Below are positions 12,501-24,400 of a DNA stretch of 64,000 nucleotides, one piece after another; the first letter of the stretch is position 1; every line of letters starts with the position of its first letter. Location: contig JASANC010005327.1 of assembly GCA_030248135.1 (NCBI GenBank), positions 1 to 64,000 on the forward strand. The letters run 5' to 3'. The notes under the pieces were generated by a model, which saw nothing but the letters and a program-made list of their open reading frames with translations, had not been told where the DNA came from and searched no databases. This stretch comes from Theristus sp. LFF4_11 (lineage: Eukaryota > Nematoda > Chromadorea > Monhysterida > Xyalidae). The position numbers were made by a program, and so were the translations under genes.

Positions 12501-15500
12501 GTTAAGTCTACTTGAAAACGTTGTAACCAACGTGATCTAAACCATATATACGTAGTTTTGAACGGTATTTCATGTGGTTTAGTTTGTTTTAAAAAATATT
12601 AAACTATATGTTTGGTGCAACTACAAATGTGCTAAAAATCCTAGACTGTTGGTGTACCATGCAGAAATACATGAACTCTGCAGTCGCAACGTTTTAACTA
12701 AACGTGATTTTCTTTAAATCATCATTTTAACCGTACAAAACTGGTCTAGAAACACTGTTGATAACCAACAAAGAAACACCTGTTGTTTCCATTGCTAATG
12801 AGAAAACGCTGCTTCCCTTCTTTTTGGCCATCATAACGAAAAAACACTATAAATTGTGTTTAAATGAGTTTTAAAATGGAATGTGTGCGAAATATATTAT
12901 TTTGATATACTTTCACACAATTTCACATACACAGTTTTTAAACTTAAATTGTGTGTTTTAGTGCAGCACAAAAATCCTTTGAAGCCCAGGGTGGATGTAT
13001 TGGATTACCATTTTTTCTTAACAACGCTTCAACTAACCGTTTTTTCTTGCAATTGTGTTTGAATGTTTTCACAAAAACGTGATCCGTACCAAACATGCTG
13101 TAATAACTGAACATAACAACTAAATTGCTGTGCAATTTGATAACAGAATTATTATACATTCCGCTAAGATTCACCACACAAAACCATCGTTTGCTGGATA
13201 TGAAAAGCGGAGGTCCTGCATCGTCCTGCACGCCAACGAGCGGAGGCCGAGGACCTGTATCGTCCTGCACGCCAAGGAGCAGAGGCCGAGGACCTGTATT
13301 GTCCTGCACGCCAACGAGCACAGGCCGAGGACCTGTATCGTCCTGCACGCCAACGAGCAGAGGCCGAAGACCTGTATCGTCCTGCACGCGAACGAGACGA
13401 CGAACAGCAACGGTGGTGACAGCAGGTATGCGATCGTGCTCGTCGAGAGCAAAATGAAAGCGACGCGGCTGAGCGCCAACGTAGAGCCGCGGCCGAAGAA
13501 CAACAGCGGAGGCAGCGACAGCAGGAGGTGTGGGACCGTGCTCGTCGAGAGCAAAATGAACACGACGCGGCTGAACGCCAACGTAAAGCCGCGGCTGAAG
13601 AACAACAGCGGAGGCAGCGGCAGCAGGAGGTGTGGAACCGTGCTCGTCGAGAGCAAAATGAACGCGACACGGCTGAACGTCAACGTCAACTTCAAAATGC
13701 AGAAAACAAAAATAAAGCCTCTGGAAGTTCTTCACGATCAAAAGACACCGGTTATGGAAGTGACTAATAATGAATATTTAAGTTTTTCGGAACAACTGTT
13801 TTTGCTTAGAGACGTCACAGATGAAATCTTATAAGTTTTTGCACCAAACATATAATTTAAATTTTTAAATAATGTTTATACAACCTCGTGAAAGAATATT
13901 CAAAATTTACTATATCTGCTACAGATTTCAATTTTTTAAGGTGCCATTATTTCATTCTATAATTTTTTTGATAATATAGCCAAAAAAGTGAAGTGGCTTT
14001 TCTAATTAGCAATGCCAATTGCGGATGCTCCTTTTTTGGCCACAAGCCGTATTTCTAGACTAGTTTAGTACGTTGAAGATGATGGTGCCAAGAACAGAGC
14101 CCATAATTGACACGTTGCGACTACAGAGATCATAAACTGATTCATACTCCACCAAACCTGGGATTTGAAGGAATTTCTTGTTTCTACAAAACATATAATT
14201 ACAATTTTTAAAAATAATCTAGCTACGTGAAAAAACGTTCAAAGATGATTGTAGCTGATACGCAATTATATATTAGAAAACACTATTTGAATACATTTTA
14301 TTGTGGTTTTTTGGTTATGATGGCCAAAAAGATGGGGGATCAGTTTCTCATTAGCAATGGAAACAGCAGGTGTTTCTTTGTTGGTTATCAACAGTGTTTC
14401 TAGACCAGTTTTGTACGGTTAAAATGATGATTTAAAGAAAATCACGGTTAGTTAAAACGTTGCGACTGCAGAGTTCATGTATTTCTTCATGGTACACCAA
14501 CAGTCTGGGATTTTAAGAAATTTTGTATTCGCACCAAACACATAGTTTAATATTTTTTAAAACAAACTAAACCACATGAAAGACCGTTCAAAACTACGTA
14601 TGGTTTAGATCACGTTGGTTACAACGTTTTCAAGTAGACTTAACGAAGCAATAAAAGCTTATGCTAGGAAAAATCAAAAGTTCTCAACCAACCTTGTAAC
14701 GAAAAACCTAAAAAACAAAAGTGTTTGCATCTTGTTAAAATGTTTTCTAGACCAGTTTTTTACGGTGAAAACGATGGTGTAAAGAAAAAACGATAAGGTA
14801 AAACGTTTTGACTGCAGAAACCATGAACTTCTTCATTTACACCAAAAGGTCTTGGATTTGACACAATTTTGTGTTTGCACCGAACATATAGTTTAAAATT
14901 TATTAAAACAATTTTAACCACGGGAAAGAGCGTTCCAAATTACGTATGTATGGAACAGATCACATTGGTTAAAACGTTTTTAAATGAACTTTATGAACCA
15001 ATAAAAGCTTAACTAGCAAAAATAAAAATTTCTCAACCAACATTGTAACGAAAAAAAACCAAAAATGGGAACGGTTTGCATCTTGCTAAAATGTTTTCTA
15101 GACCAGTTTTTTACAATAAAAATGATGGTGCAAAGAAAAGTACGATAAGTAAAAACGTTGTGACTGCAGAAACCATGAACTTTTTCATGCTACACCAAAA
15201 ATTCTGGGGTTTGAAGCAATTTTGTGTTTGCACCGAACATATAGTTTAATATTTTTTAAAACAAATTAAACCACGTGAAAGAGCGTTCAAAACTACGTAT
15301 ATATGGCACAGATCACATTGGTTAAAACGTTTTTAGATAAACTTAATAAAGCAATAAAAGCTTATACTAGCAAAAAAATTTTCAACCAACCTTGCAACGA
15401 AAAAAAAACCTCAAAAGAGTGAACGGTTTGCATCTCGTTAAAACGTTTTCTAAACCAATTTTTTATTGCGAAAAAGATAGCGGAGAGAATTTTTGGGTCG

Positions 15501-16138
15501 GGCTAAGCGCCGACGCAATAAAGCCAAAAAGTAAAATTTTTAAAATTTATTTTTTAGGTTTTTTGTTTATACCAAAATAAAAGTTCATGTTTTTTGAAAA
15601 ACTAAATGCAGCACATGAAAGTCCTTGCAAAATACTACATTTTTCATATTAACACCAATATTTGATAACGCTTCTGTGTTGCATTAAAAGACCTTTTTTT
15701 CAAAACGCCAAAAATGACGTTTTTTGACGAAATACCCTACTTTGGAGACCTGTAGCGCCAGACCACAAGGGTCTCATTCCAAAAGCGGGCCGGTTTTTTC
15801 TTAGTTGGACCTAAGGGTACCTCCATACCAAATTTGAGCGAAATCGATTTTCGGCTGGGGGCAAAAATGTTCCACCGGTTTGCGGACGGTCTCTTAATAC
15901 TCAGCCACTGCCACCACGTTTTGACTGCAATTGCAGCTATGATTCCCATTTGTTGTGTCTGTGAATATGACCGGTGATTACAGACGTGCTGAGCGGCCTG
16001 TTCGCCAGCGTTGGCTTCCGTGTGTGCACCTGTGCTTATGTACAACGGCGCACCGTTAACAGAAGGGAGAAAATTGATGTTGAAAGAGTGTTCATTCAGG
16101 GACGATTTGTGAAACCAAATTTGGATGTGGTCACATGA
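9593..16138 (+). CDS. METTL6: tRNA (cytosine-32-N3) methyltransferase, METTL6-like
   Basis: SAM-dependent enzyme that makes 3-methylcytidine at position 32 of tRNA anticodon loops (METTL2/6/8 family). Exons 9593-9790, 9855-10115, 10260-10385, 10560-10742, 10902-11043 and 15984-16138 are phase-consistent. Diagnostic stretches are NWDLFYKRNQTNFFKDRHW, the Rossmann motif LEAGCGVGN near residue 160, ACDFSPRAVEFV, and YVRQDGTRAYYFSE before the last intron. The final exon, 4.9 kb downstream, supplies the expected C-terminus (GLFASVGF, RRTVNRREK, RVFIQGRFVKP). The last intron holds a complete palindromic transposon. The first exon is the least certain: it is basic (MRHCRMYTLTFSKTKRR), which might be a mitochondrial presequence as in METTL8 or a wrong start. 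The core is more like METTL6 than METTL2/8. Confidence 0.9.
11236..15897. mobile_element. 4.65-kb palindromic foldback-type transposon with TTAA flanks
   Basis: TTAA occurs at 11236-11239 and 15894-15897. Between them (11240-15893) two arms of about 1.6 kb are inverted copies: the outer ends read GAGACCGTCCG and its complement, and the inner parts match to about 12850 and 14290. Each arm contains three or more tandem units of about 350 bp marked by AAACGTTTTAACCAATGTG and GCATCTTGTTAAAA. The centre (about 12860-14290) carries a GC-rich, repetitive coding-like segment. Long inverted repeats made of internal tandem repeats are the hallmark of Foldback elements. TTAA target use is known for piggyBac and Kolobok families. 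No transposase is seen, so mobility would need one in trans. It lies entirely within the last METTL6 intron. Confidence 0.85.
13204..13767 (+). pseudogene. Charged repeat-protein fragment inside the foldback element
   Basis: One frame encodes about five 13-residue repeats (consensus DLYRPARQRAEAE, 39-bp units from 13213), a short linker, one in-frame TGA at 13417-13419, then three 34-residue repeats (102-bp units starting at 13426, 13528 and 13630; DRARREQNEHDAAERQRK and AAEEQQRRQRQQEVW). The tail is GSSSRSKDTGYGSD and a stop at 13765-13767. It is extremely rich in Arg, Glu, Gln and Ala, consistent with a long charged coiled coil. The other two forward frames and the reverse frames are also open because of the repeat composition, so the frame choice rests on the natural-looking composition and tail. 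It may be a captured host gene fragment or the remnant of an element protein. A start and splice context are not evident. Confidence 0.45.
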
Positions 16139-16221
16139 ACGTTTGTTAAAAAACACAATATCTTTATTTTTTTGTATTCTATTGTACAACGGAGTTTATT
16201 TGATTGACCTTATTTCAATGT

Positions 16222-16227
16222 AATAAA
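16222..16227 (+). other. Poly(A) signal downstream of METTL6
   Basis: AATAAA lies 84 bp after the METTL6 stop codon, a normal distance for 3'-end formation. This supports transcription running through the 4.9-kb intron with its transposon. Confidence 0.5.
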
Positions 16228-17475
16228 AAGCGATCACCTGCTGTAAGACATAAGACAGAAAACTATATAAGAATGACAATCTAAGAAACGGCTTGCTGGA
16301 AAGTCATTTGAGCCTTGAGTCGGAGTGGAGGTTGGTTGTGTGTCGAACTAAACGTGGTAAATTGACGTCAAAATAATTCTCAGGTTGCAGAAGCAACCAC
16401 AACTGCGTTGCTGTTAGTCAATATGTGCCATTCATTAAAACTACAGGCATGCGAGATTGTTTTGTTTTCTGTTGCTTAAAATAGGAATAGGAATAGTGTC
16501 ATGCATAGCTTTTGACCGTCACACTTTAAAAAAGTTCCCGGTCTCATTTGCTGTCTCTAACGCTGATTGAAAATTGAGTCAATTGTTTAGCTGCGATACG
16601 ATGCAAAGGTGTAGTGAAGCGAGCGTGAAAACGGCTGTTTATCGTTATGATTTGTTTAGTATTGTGTTATCAGCGCGCTTTTGTCTTTCAGAAAAGAACG
16701 GGAATTCAAATTGTATTTTGAGTTTCTTGAAGGATGTGAGAAAAATCGGAAAATCGTTTTGTCTACAATGGCGTATGGTTCCACATCTAAACGCCATTTT
16801 CAGGAGAATTGTTGTTTTCTTTGCTCTGTTTATAGCAAATTGATAACATTCCGATGATGGTCAACAAAAATGACATCAGTGAACTCTGATTCTTTCATGT
16901 AGTTTTCTAACCAGCTCCACTATCGACGATGCACCCACACGGTGGCTTTGTATTCTGTCTGATGAGAACATGATTCGGATGATTCCAGGATTTGTTGCTT
17001 TAATAAGAATAACAAAATGATTTCTTTGCTCGGGATAAGTCACGTGAAAAAACATTCCAATCCCTTTTTGTGCCATAACGCTCTTTGGAACTTCCTGATT
17101 ATTCTTACACTTTTATATGTGTCATGTGCACCTGAAATTTTTGCAGGATACCTAAAACCTAAATTTATAAGGTAGGTGTTGCAAACCTTAAGAGATTTTA
17201 AGAGGTTTTGTGGCCTCATCGGCGAACAACTAAAGTGTTATGAAAACTTGAAAAATTTGTAACTGCATGATTCACCAGTCACGCCATCACACCTCATAAA
17301 CAGAAAAGCAAGTCGCGTGAAAGGTAATGTGCGCATATGTGATGAAAATTATAATTTGCATTACCATCAAGTTAGAGTATGTCGTGCGTTTAATTAGTCT
17401 AGATTTTTTAGATTGAAGTTTCAGCATCGGTCACACAGATTGTGTAGAGCAAGATATGCCGTTGGTGTCTGTTTG
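16228..17475. other. Intergenic, no gene seen
   Basis: An 89-codon frame at 16574-16843 (+) is the longest candidate. It has no recognised motif, no linked exons and mixed composition, so I do not call it a gene. Confidence 0.5.
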
Positions 17476-17893
17476 TACAAGGTAGACCAAAAAAGGTTTC
17501 AACTTCAAAATACTCTCATTGGCTTGTGCTAAGATGTTTCGAGCTGAACATTGGAGCATTATTAGAACATTTTGGGAGGTTTTTATGGCCAAATTTGTAG
17601 GGTATATTGCCTCTATCACTCACCACAGCCGAATATCTGGAAAACATGAAAAAAAACGATAAATGCTGTGGGTTATGAGCAATGATAAACATTGAGATTA
17701 TCGATGAACATTGTTGTTGTGTCAAAAGTTGTTATTTTTGAAATTTACACTGTAAAAATGAACTGAAAAACCTGTAACCAAAAAATTTAGATCAGAAAAA
17801 CCTCAAAGTGTTCTAACAATGTTCCAAATTTTGAATCATAAGGTACAAGCCAGTGAAGGCATTTTGAAGGAACTTTTTTTGGTTCACCCTGTA
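17476..17893. mobile_element. Hairpin element (MITE-like), TACAGGGTGA family, copy 1
   Basis: The two halves are diverged inverted copies: the left end reads TACAAGGTAGACCAAAAAAG, and the right end, on the opposite strand, reads TACAGGGTGAACCAAAAAAA. Paired inner words include TTATTAGAACATTTTG against GTTAGAACACTTTG. It is about 418 bp, with no coding capacity. Terminal sequence is shared with the element at 48805-49560. Confidence 0.65.
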
Positions 17894-20800
17894 TATTTCA
17901 AAGGTTGTCATTGAATTTTGGATGGTGCCGGTGGTCTTCTTCAAAGTGTTCAATTTTTACATAAAAACCGAATAAGTTCATACAGTTGCCCTGAATTCTG
18001 GTAATGAAGGTTTGATTTTTTCAAGTCTACGTGCCTGAAAATAATGTGTGTTGCCTCGCATGTTCACCATTCGTTAATGATTTTGTCGTGGTTCGTAATT
18101 GTTCCAATCAATCAGTGTGCGATTGCAATGGGATATGAACTTTAGACAGAGCTGAGCTGACTGAGCTGAAAAGACAAAGACTGACTAATGATTCACATGC
18201 ATGGCAAATTTTGTTCTGACGACTTGTGAAAAGAGTGATATGGTGTTAGTTCGGTTAGTTCGTCGTTCGCCGCTGTTCATCATTTATTGACGGTGTTCCG
18301 ATGAACGCTAAGCAGACATCACATGTGGTCTTAGCCGTGTTTAGCTCTCTTCTAAAGTTATATCTTCAGGTTCCATTAACCTTGTTATTTTCTATCCTGT
18401 CAACGCTATTTGCTATTCATGTAGTCATAGTCAAGATGTCCTATTCATTATTACAGTTATTATGTCCTCTTTTATCCTTTACATTGTGAAGCTTCGGCCT
18501 TAAAAACTTGAAAATATCCTGTGAAATTGCTGCTGCTGAAAGCTTTGATGGTTGTTGACTCACGTGCTCTTTGTGCGTTTAGTCTCTGAAAATCTCGTCG
18601 CATTTGTTGTCTTAGCATTTATTACCTTTCATTGACTATGGATCATTGTTTGTGGGTCACGTTCTGTTTTACAGATTTATGCTTGTGCGTGCATACCTAA
18701 TAAGCAAGTTGCTCTGTGGATTCCTTGATAAGCATTCGTCAGTTAAGGAGCTCAGACAAAAGTCCCATATTATCTTTGTGAGATTTTCTTTTCAAAAATT
18801 TTTGCTCTCATTCATTGAGTTGAGGTCGGATAGGCCATTTCGTTGGCGCTCATGAAAATGCGCAGATATCATTGGATCATCACGGTGAGCTGCTGTACCT
18901 GACGGAAAATATCACGGCTTTTCATTTGCAACCGTGCAGTCTTCTGTCATGATAATCGACAAGAACCCGACAGAACAAGAGATCTAAACCTCTGAAAAAA
19001 CAAGCAATTAAATTTTTTCTTTTGAATCCTTAAAAGTTTGTTGATAACGACTGTGACTGCGTTTTGCTTTCTGAGTGGCCTGACAATGTGACACGTTCAT
19101 TGTATTATGTATGTATGTAGAAATTAGCTAAATTGCAATGATTCATTCCATCAGCTGAATCCAGAACCGTCGTGTCGTATTCAGTCGGTTGAATTCAGTT
19201 CAGTCGGATGATTATTTTGGCCGTACGATGGGTTACGACTTCGGCAATCTTGTTTTTGTTTGACTGTAAGTGAATCATGACACCCTGGGAATAATTCACC
19301 CAGCAGGCGAGCGGGAGGCGGGTCCCAGTTACTCCCCAAAAAAAATTCGGCATCCCCCACGGGTAGGACAGCCCCAACCTAAAAAAAGACTGTCATCTTC
19401 GGTACTGAATATCATACCTAAGTGTTCTAGTTTCTAATCATTAAAAAATGCGTGATTGCTTCTGTTTTTCACCAACGCATTGAGAAACGGCACGCATCAG
19501 TTCTCACCTGCTTGCACCGCACATGGTTCTTTTCTCACATGGAGTTATAGATTACCGTGAGTGTTGTGCCTGTGCCAATCCTGGTACACGCACAAGTATT
19601 GTGGAGTGGAGCAAAGAGTGCCGATGGTTTTAATCATTGAAGCTTTCAGCCAAGCTCTGCAAGCAATTGGAACATGCCTGCGAAAAGTTCCGCCTCACTA
19701 GATAATATTAAACAGGGTGTCCATACAACAAGTTTGCAACTCTGCAAGCCACCATTACCAACCCTTCAAAGTTCAAGAACATTTTGCTGTTAAACTGTGT
19801 CCTGGTCAGGCGTCATAATTTTTTAAAGTGGGATAAAACTAACTAGCTAACTTTGCCACGCGAAATTTGTGGTTCTTGAGTTTTTTTTCGCCATTCATTA
19901 TCATTTTGCAAGTGAAGTTGGTCTGGTAACGAAATCAACTGATCAGCTGCTATGGCGGTTGGCGAACTACACTTTTGAAAATTGGCATCACTAACGTTTA
20001 TTGTTTTTTAATCGGTGTAGAAATAGAGTGAACGGTTTTGCACGCACCGCACACTAGAATACAATGTAGCTTCGCAGAGTTACCGCAGTCGGCTGTGCAG
20101 TACCGAACCGTTGCAACACGTTTATTTACTGTACCAGGTACTAACCGTGCGTTTCAGTTTCAAACTGCCGCTTCAAGCCTGAAACGCTTGCTTACATTGT
20201 AACGTGCAAACGCCTCTAGTTCTGCTTGTTCGAAAAAAGAGAATCCTTACTTTGCGACTACCCTCGGCCTCACCCTGTAGTGCGATCATGGGGCAGTACA
20301 TTACAAAAAACACAAGGTTGTGCCTGTGTTTAATCGCAAAGTGTACCATATGGTGCTGTTGCTGCACGTTTGTACGGTTTAGTCTTATAGCAGAACAAGC
20401 TGGCAACATCGACCACCAGTGTTGAGTGGACATCACTGCGTTTCACTCGATTTTTAATGGTTAAATGATAAATAATGAGCTCATATTGATTGAGCATTTG
20501 CATTGAGTTTGCACCGCTTTGCTGGCACATCATGTGCATTGAGCAGTTGCATGCCTGAAGTTATCCGCAGCGGTGTACGCTGCTCGCAGCATCCCATTTT
20601 GTTGTATAATCACGAAAACTTCCTCGCAAGGTGCAATGTCATTAGGCATTACCCATTTTGCTTTTGTTTCTTGCAAATAAACATGCATTTCAATTTAAAA
20701 CTTATCCAATAAAAACAAAATTATTCCCAAATGAAGCATTGTGGTTCGAAGTCAGTTTTTATAGCCACACCAAGAAATGCCATCGCTTCAGCGTTTCAAT

Positions 20801-21438
20801 CTGCGTTACTTGAAACACGTAAACGAGGCTTATTCTTTATGATTACTACAATTCACAGTGTACAGTGTACCTCTGTTTCAGTCGCAATCATTTTGTACGG
20901 ATTTAAAAAAAAGTACCCAGGTTCGCTTTGTGATTAGATATGGTTCCCAAGAGTGTGCGTCAGTAAATAAATATAGAAATAGAAAACACCACGTACATGC
21001 ATACCTCCGCAATCCGATTTGCAGTTTATTATATCGTTAAGACCGCTGCGCACACGTGCGAACACGAAGCCTCCCGCCCACGTGTTTGCAACCAGTCCAG
21101 TTACACAGTTTTTTAATTCAATTTGCTATTTCATGCGGTATCAATTGCTTTTATTTCAAGTTCCAAGTTCAATTATAAGTTAAAATCACTGTAAATGAAC
21201 AAAAAACTGTAAAAGGAATTTCGAGTGATTTACAAGTAATAAACACAACGCCAGTCGATTGATTCCCCAATGGACCGGAAGCATGCGAAGAAGCTTTTTT
21301 AAGCAACAGCATATGCTTTCACGCCCACGTGCTTGCTCTGAGCACAAAGTCTGTTATGCATTGCGAAGTTTTGGTGCTTTTCACACGGAATATGACTTTG
21401 AACGTTTTTAGGTGCTTGCTAAAACTAAATTCACGAAA
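17894..21438. other. Long intergenic stretch, no gene seen
   Basis: About 3.5 kb with only short open frames (under 90 codons) and no splice-linked conserved sequence. A lone ACAGGGTGTCC word near 19732 may be another end of the small-element family. Regulatory DNA for the ankyrin gene may lie at its right end. Confidence 0.5.
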
Positions 21439-24400
21439 ATGCAATACACCAAGATCGAAGACGAAGAATTGACAAACGATTCAACGGAATCTGAAAACAT
21501 TTACGGCATTTCAAATGTGAACGACGGTGCTGCTCAGTCGCCAATCGTGACTGACATGGCAACCGCCGAATTGCATATTGAGCTGATGCATGACCGATGT
21601 ATCAGTCGAAACTTGCATGCAGGTTTGCTGAATCTTTCTGTTTTTAATAAGTGATGAAAATTTTCAGTCTATTTTTTCATATATAAAGGCCAACTTTTTG
21701 AATGTGCTAATGAGGTATATATCATTCCAGCTGGCCTCGGCACGTTGGACCCAAAGGAGGAGGAGCAAATTTATGGGCATTTGAATCCAAACGCCATTGT
21801 GCAGACAACTGGCAAATCAATGTTGATGTCTGTTATTGATGATGCCGGCAATGATGCTAAAAGGGTGCGCGTTTTTGGAGTTCATCACAAATAACTTGGG
21901 AAACTGGGCGGGTTGGGTGCACGATGAACAATTGCTCAACAGCCTTGGCGTCAGATGATTCAACATGTCTGATTCTTGTGCTTATTATCTATTTTTAGGT
22001 TCTGCGACTGAATGCGTTTGCACACATGAAAAGGAAACCAGTTTCAAACTTTATGTGGCAGTTCAAAACACCCAACGTGACCCGGCCTTATTTAGGGAAC
22101 TCGGATAAGTTTGTCAGTTTTGAATTCCCGCGTCATACACGAAACTGTTTACCTATCTATGCACGCATTGAGTCTTGGGACCAAAATACAATGAAAATAA
22201 TATAATAATTTGAAACTTTTTTAGAATCGATTTGTCTGCGTTCTGCTTATTGAGGAGTGCAATGTGAATGAGCAAGACGAATTCCAGCGCACGTCTTTCA
22301 TGCTGTGCTGCTTGAACGGACTGCACAAGGCGGCCAAACATCATTTCTTGAGGGTATGTGAACTTTTGTAGTCTATTCTAATGTTAGTTGACTGCAGAAA
22401 CAAAGCTGAACCGCTGATTGGTGCCTTAGAGCGTACCAATAAATGGCTTCTCTTCAGAAAGACTTCGACATACTGCGCCAGGACCAAGACGGCAATGCGG
22501 CGTTGCACTACGTTGTGCTCTACGGTCGTCCGTCACTGTTGCGCGCGTTCATAAAGGTTGCAGCTTGTTATTTCGTTGTACGGTGTGACCGATTAAGCGT
22601 GGCAGCCTTTGTCAGAGGCAAGAAGCGCGCAAAATTTCAACAAAAGAAAAAAAAGACGCTCAAAAAACAAATTGTGCAGGGTGGTGAAGTTCCACCATCA
22701 CTTGATCGTGCCGATTGACAAGCGGGACAGTGAAACCACAATCGAATTTGCGCTAGCCAATTAAATGTATTGCGCTGGCAAATAATTTTTTATGCATGAT
22801 GATGACATTGCAAACAATCAGATAGACGAAATAAATTCTGGGGGTGTCAGTCGGGTTACAGATTTTTTTTGTTAGTTCTACCGTTTTCTGATTGGGTTAA
22901 CGGTTAAACTCGAACCACTGTTGAGCCGTTAAAACGTCATACTAGGAAGGGACTGTTCGATCTTTTTTTCAGGTTTGAGGTCCCAATTCATTTTCGTTTT
23001 ATTGCCAGGTGGTTCGCAAGCGTGAACTTCGTCGGCAACGTCAGTATGGAGCGTCAGTCGGCGTGCTGCCGTACGTGGCCATGCAGGACGACGTGTACGC
23101 CATGTGCAACGGGGACCGCCTGAACGCGCTGCAGTTGGCCATAAAACTCGGCAGGCCAGACATTCGCAAGATTCTCGCTGACGAACTGCAGAAACGCGTG
23201 CGCACGGCGAATCGCAGGAGATTCGGGGGAAAGTTCAAAAATGTTAGTTGTTGCAGAATGGCCTGGGGCTGAACGTGAACAGAATGTTGATTGAAGTTAT
23301 TGTGTAGCTGCGCCTGATTGGTGGTTGTGCCACAAGGACACTTCTGCCAGCAATGCAACCAACCTGTGTGACGTAGTAACAGCAACACCGCCCATTCATG
23401 CACACAGACGTCCGTCCTGCACGTCGCTACTGGCCTGTTGTTATGTTTGATGTCTCTCGGCTATCCCTCAACCCCTTTCAAGCCACCACGAAGAACTAAC
23501 TGTAGACAATTTTTCTTCAACAAAGTACACATGAAAGTTCAAGCGCGCTATAATAAAGAAAAAGGAAGCAGCAGAGAGCCTGTAGCAGCGTGCCGGGCCG
23601 GGCGGGCATACGTCAGCATGACTGCGTCTTGAATTTTTAATGCTCTCAATGTTACAGATTCTAATGTGAGCTTTCTTGTGGCAGTTTACATTTTTTGCCG
23701 TTTGTTTGTTTGATTTTCTAAATCTTTCAAGTTCATGTTTTTTTCAGTCGTTTTCATTTGACAACATCAGTAGCGAAAGTAACAGCAGAATGACAGACCA
23801 CGAAAACGACGACAATGAAAATGAACCTAACATTCGATCCATAGATCGGCTTCACACAAGGCGACCTAGTTCTTTCGATTCAATTTTGAATCGAAAACTC
23901 ATGAATAACACAGACAAACGCAGTCCGAGTAGCAACCAAGAAAGCAACTCCGTTTTGGCGACATCACACAGCAGTTCACTGCTGCCTTCATTTTTATCCG
24001 CCGATAACTTTTCGTTCAATGACGACGAAGATGACGAATCAATGCTGCTGCCGAATCAGTCTAGGGAACTGGTCAATTATAATGATAATAAATCAGCGTC
24101 AACCAATCATCAAATTAGAATGGATCAATCAACCAATCAATACCGCAGAAAGCGCCGATTGGCGAGAATGATGCTGGCCAGGCCAACAGAATCGCTGTCA
24201 AACGACTGCACACCTTCGCAATCTGCTAGTTTTTGTTCGGATTTTAACCGGAGCAGTGCAGCTAGCGTAAAAATGCAAAGCAAGACGACCAAAAGCTCGT
24301 AAGTCATTCTTCTTGCAGTTTTACGAGTTTCGTGAAAAATATGAGCTGCTTGTCCGTGACTGTATTACATTGTATTTGTTGTTTCAGGCGCCCTCGTCCG

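Noticed and set aside
12944..13741. 265-codon minus-strand frame over the palindrome core
   Set aside because: It is a shadow of the GC-rich tandem repeats. Its sequence is low-complexity Val/Arg/Pro repeats, and the opposite frame gives a more natural charged protein.
13130..13834. 234-codon plus-strand frame over the palindrome core
   Set aside because: It is uninterrupted, but its repeats (CIVLHANE) and tail look like a frame-shifted reading. The neighbouring frame has coherent composition and ending. I keep this frame as an alternative, not as the call.
16574..16843. 89-codon open frame
   Set aside because: No recognised domain, no splice partners and no homologous copy in the window.
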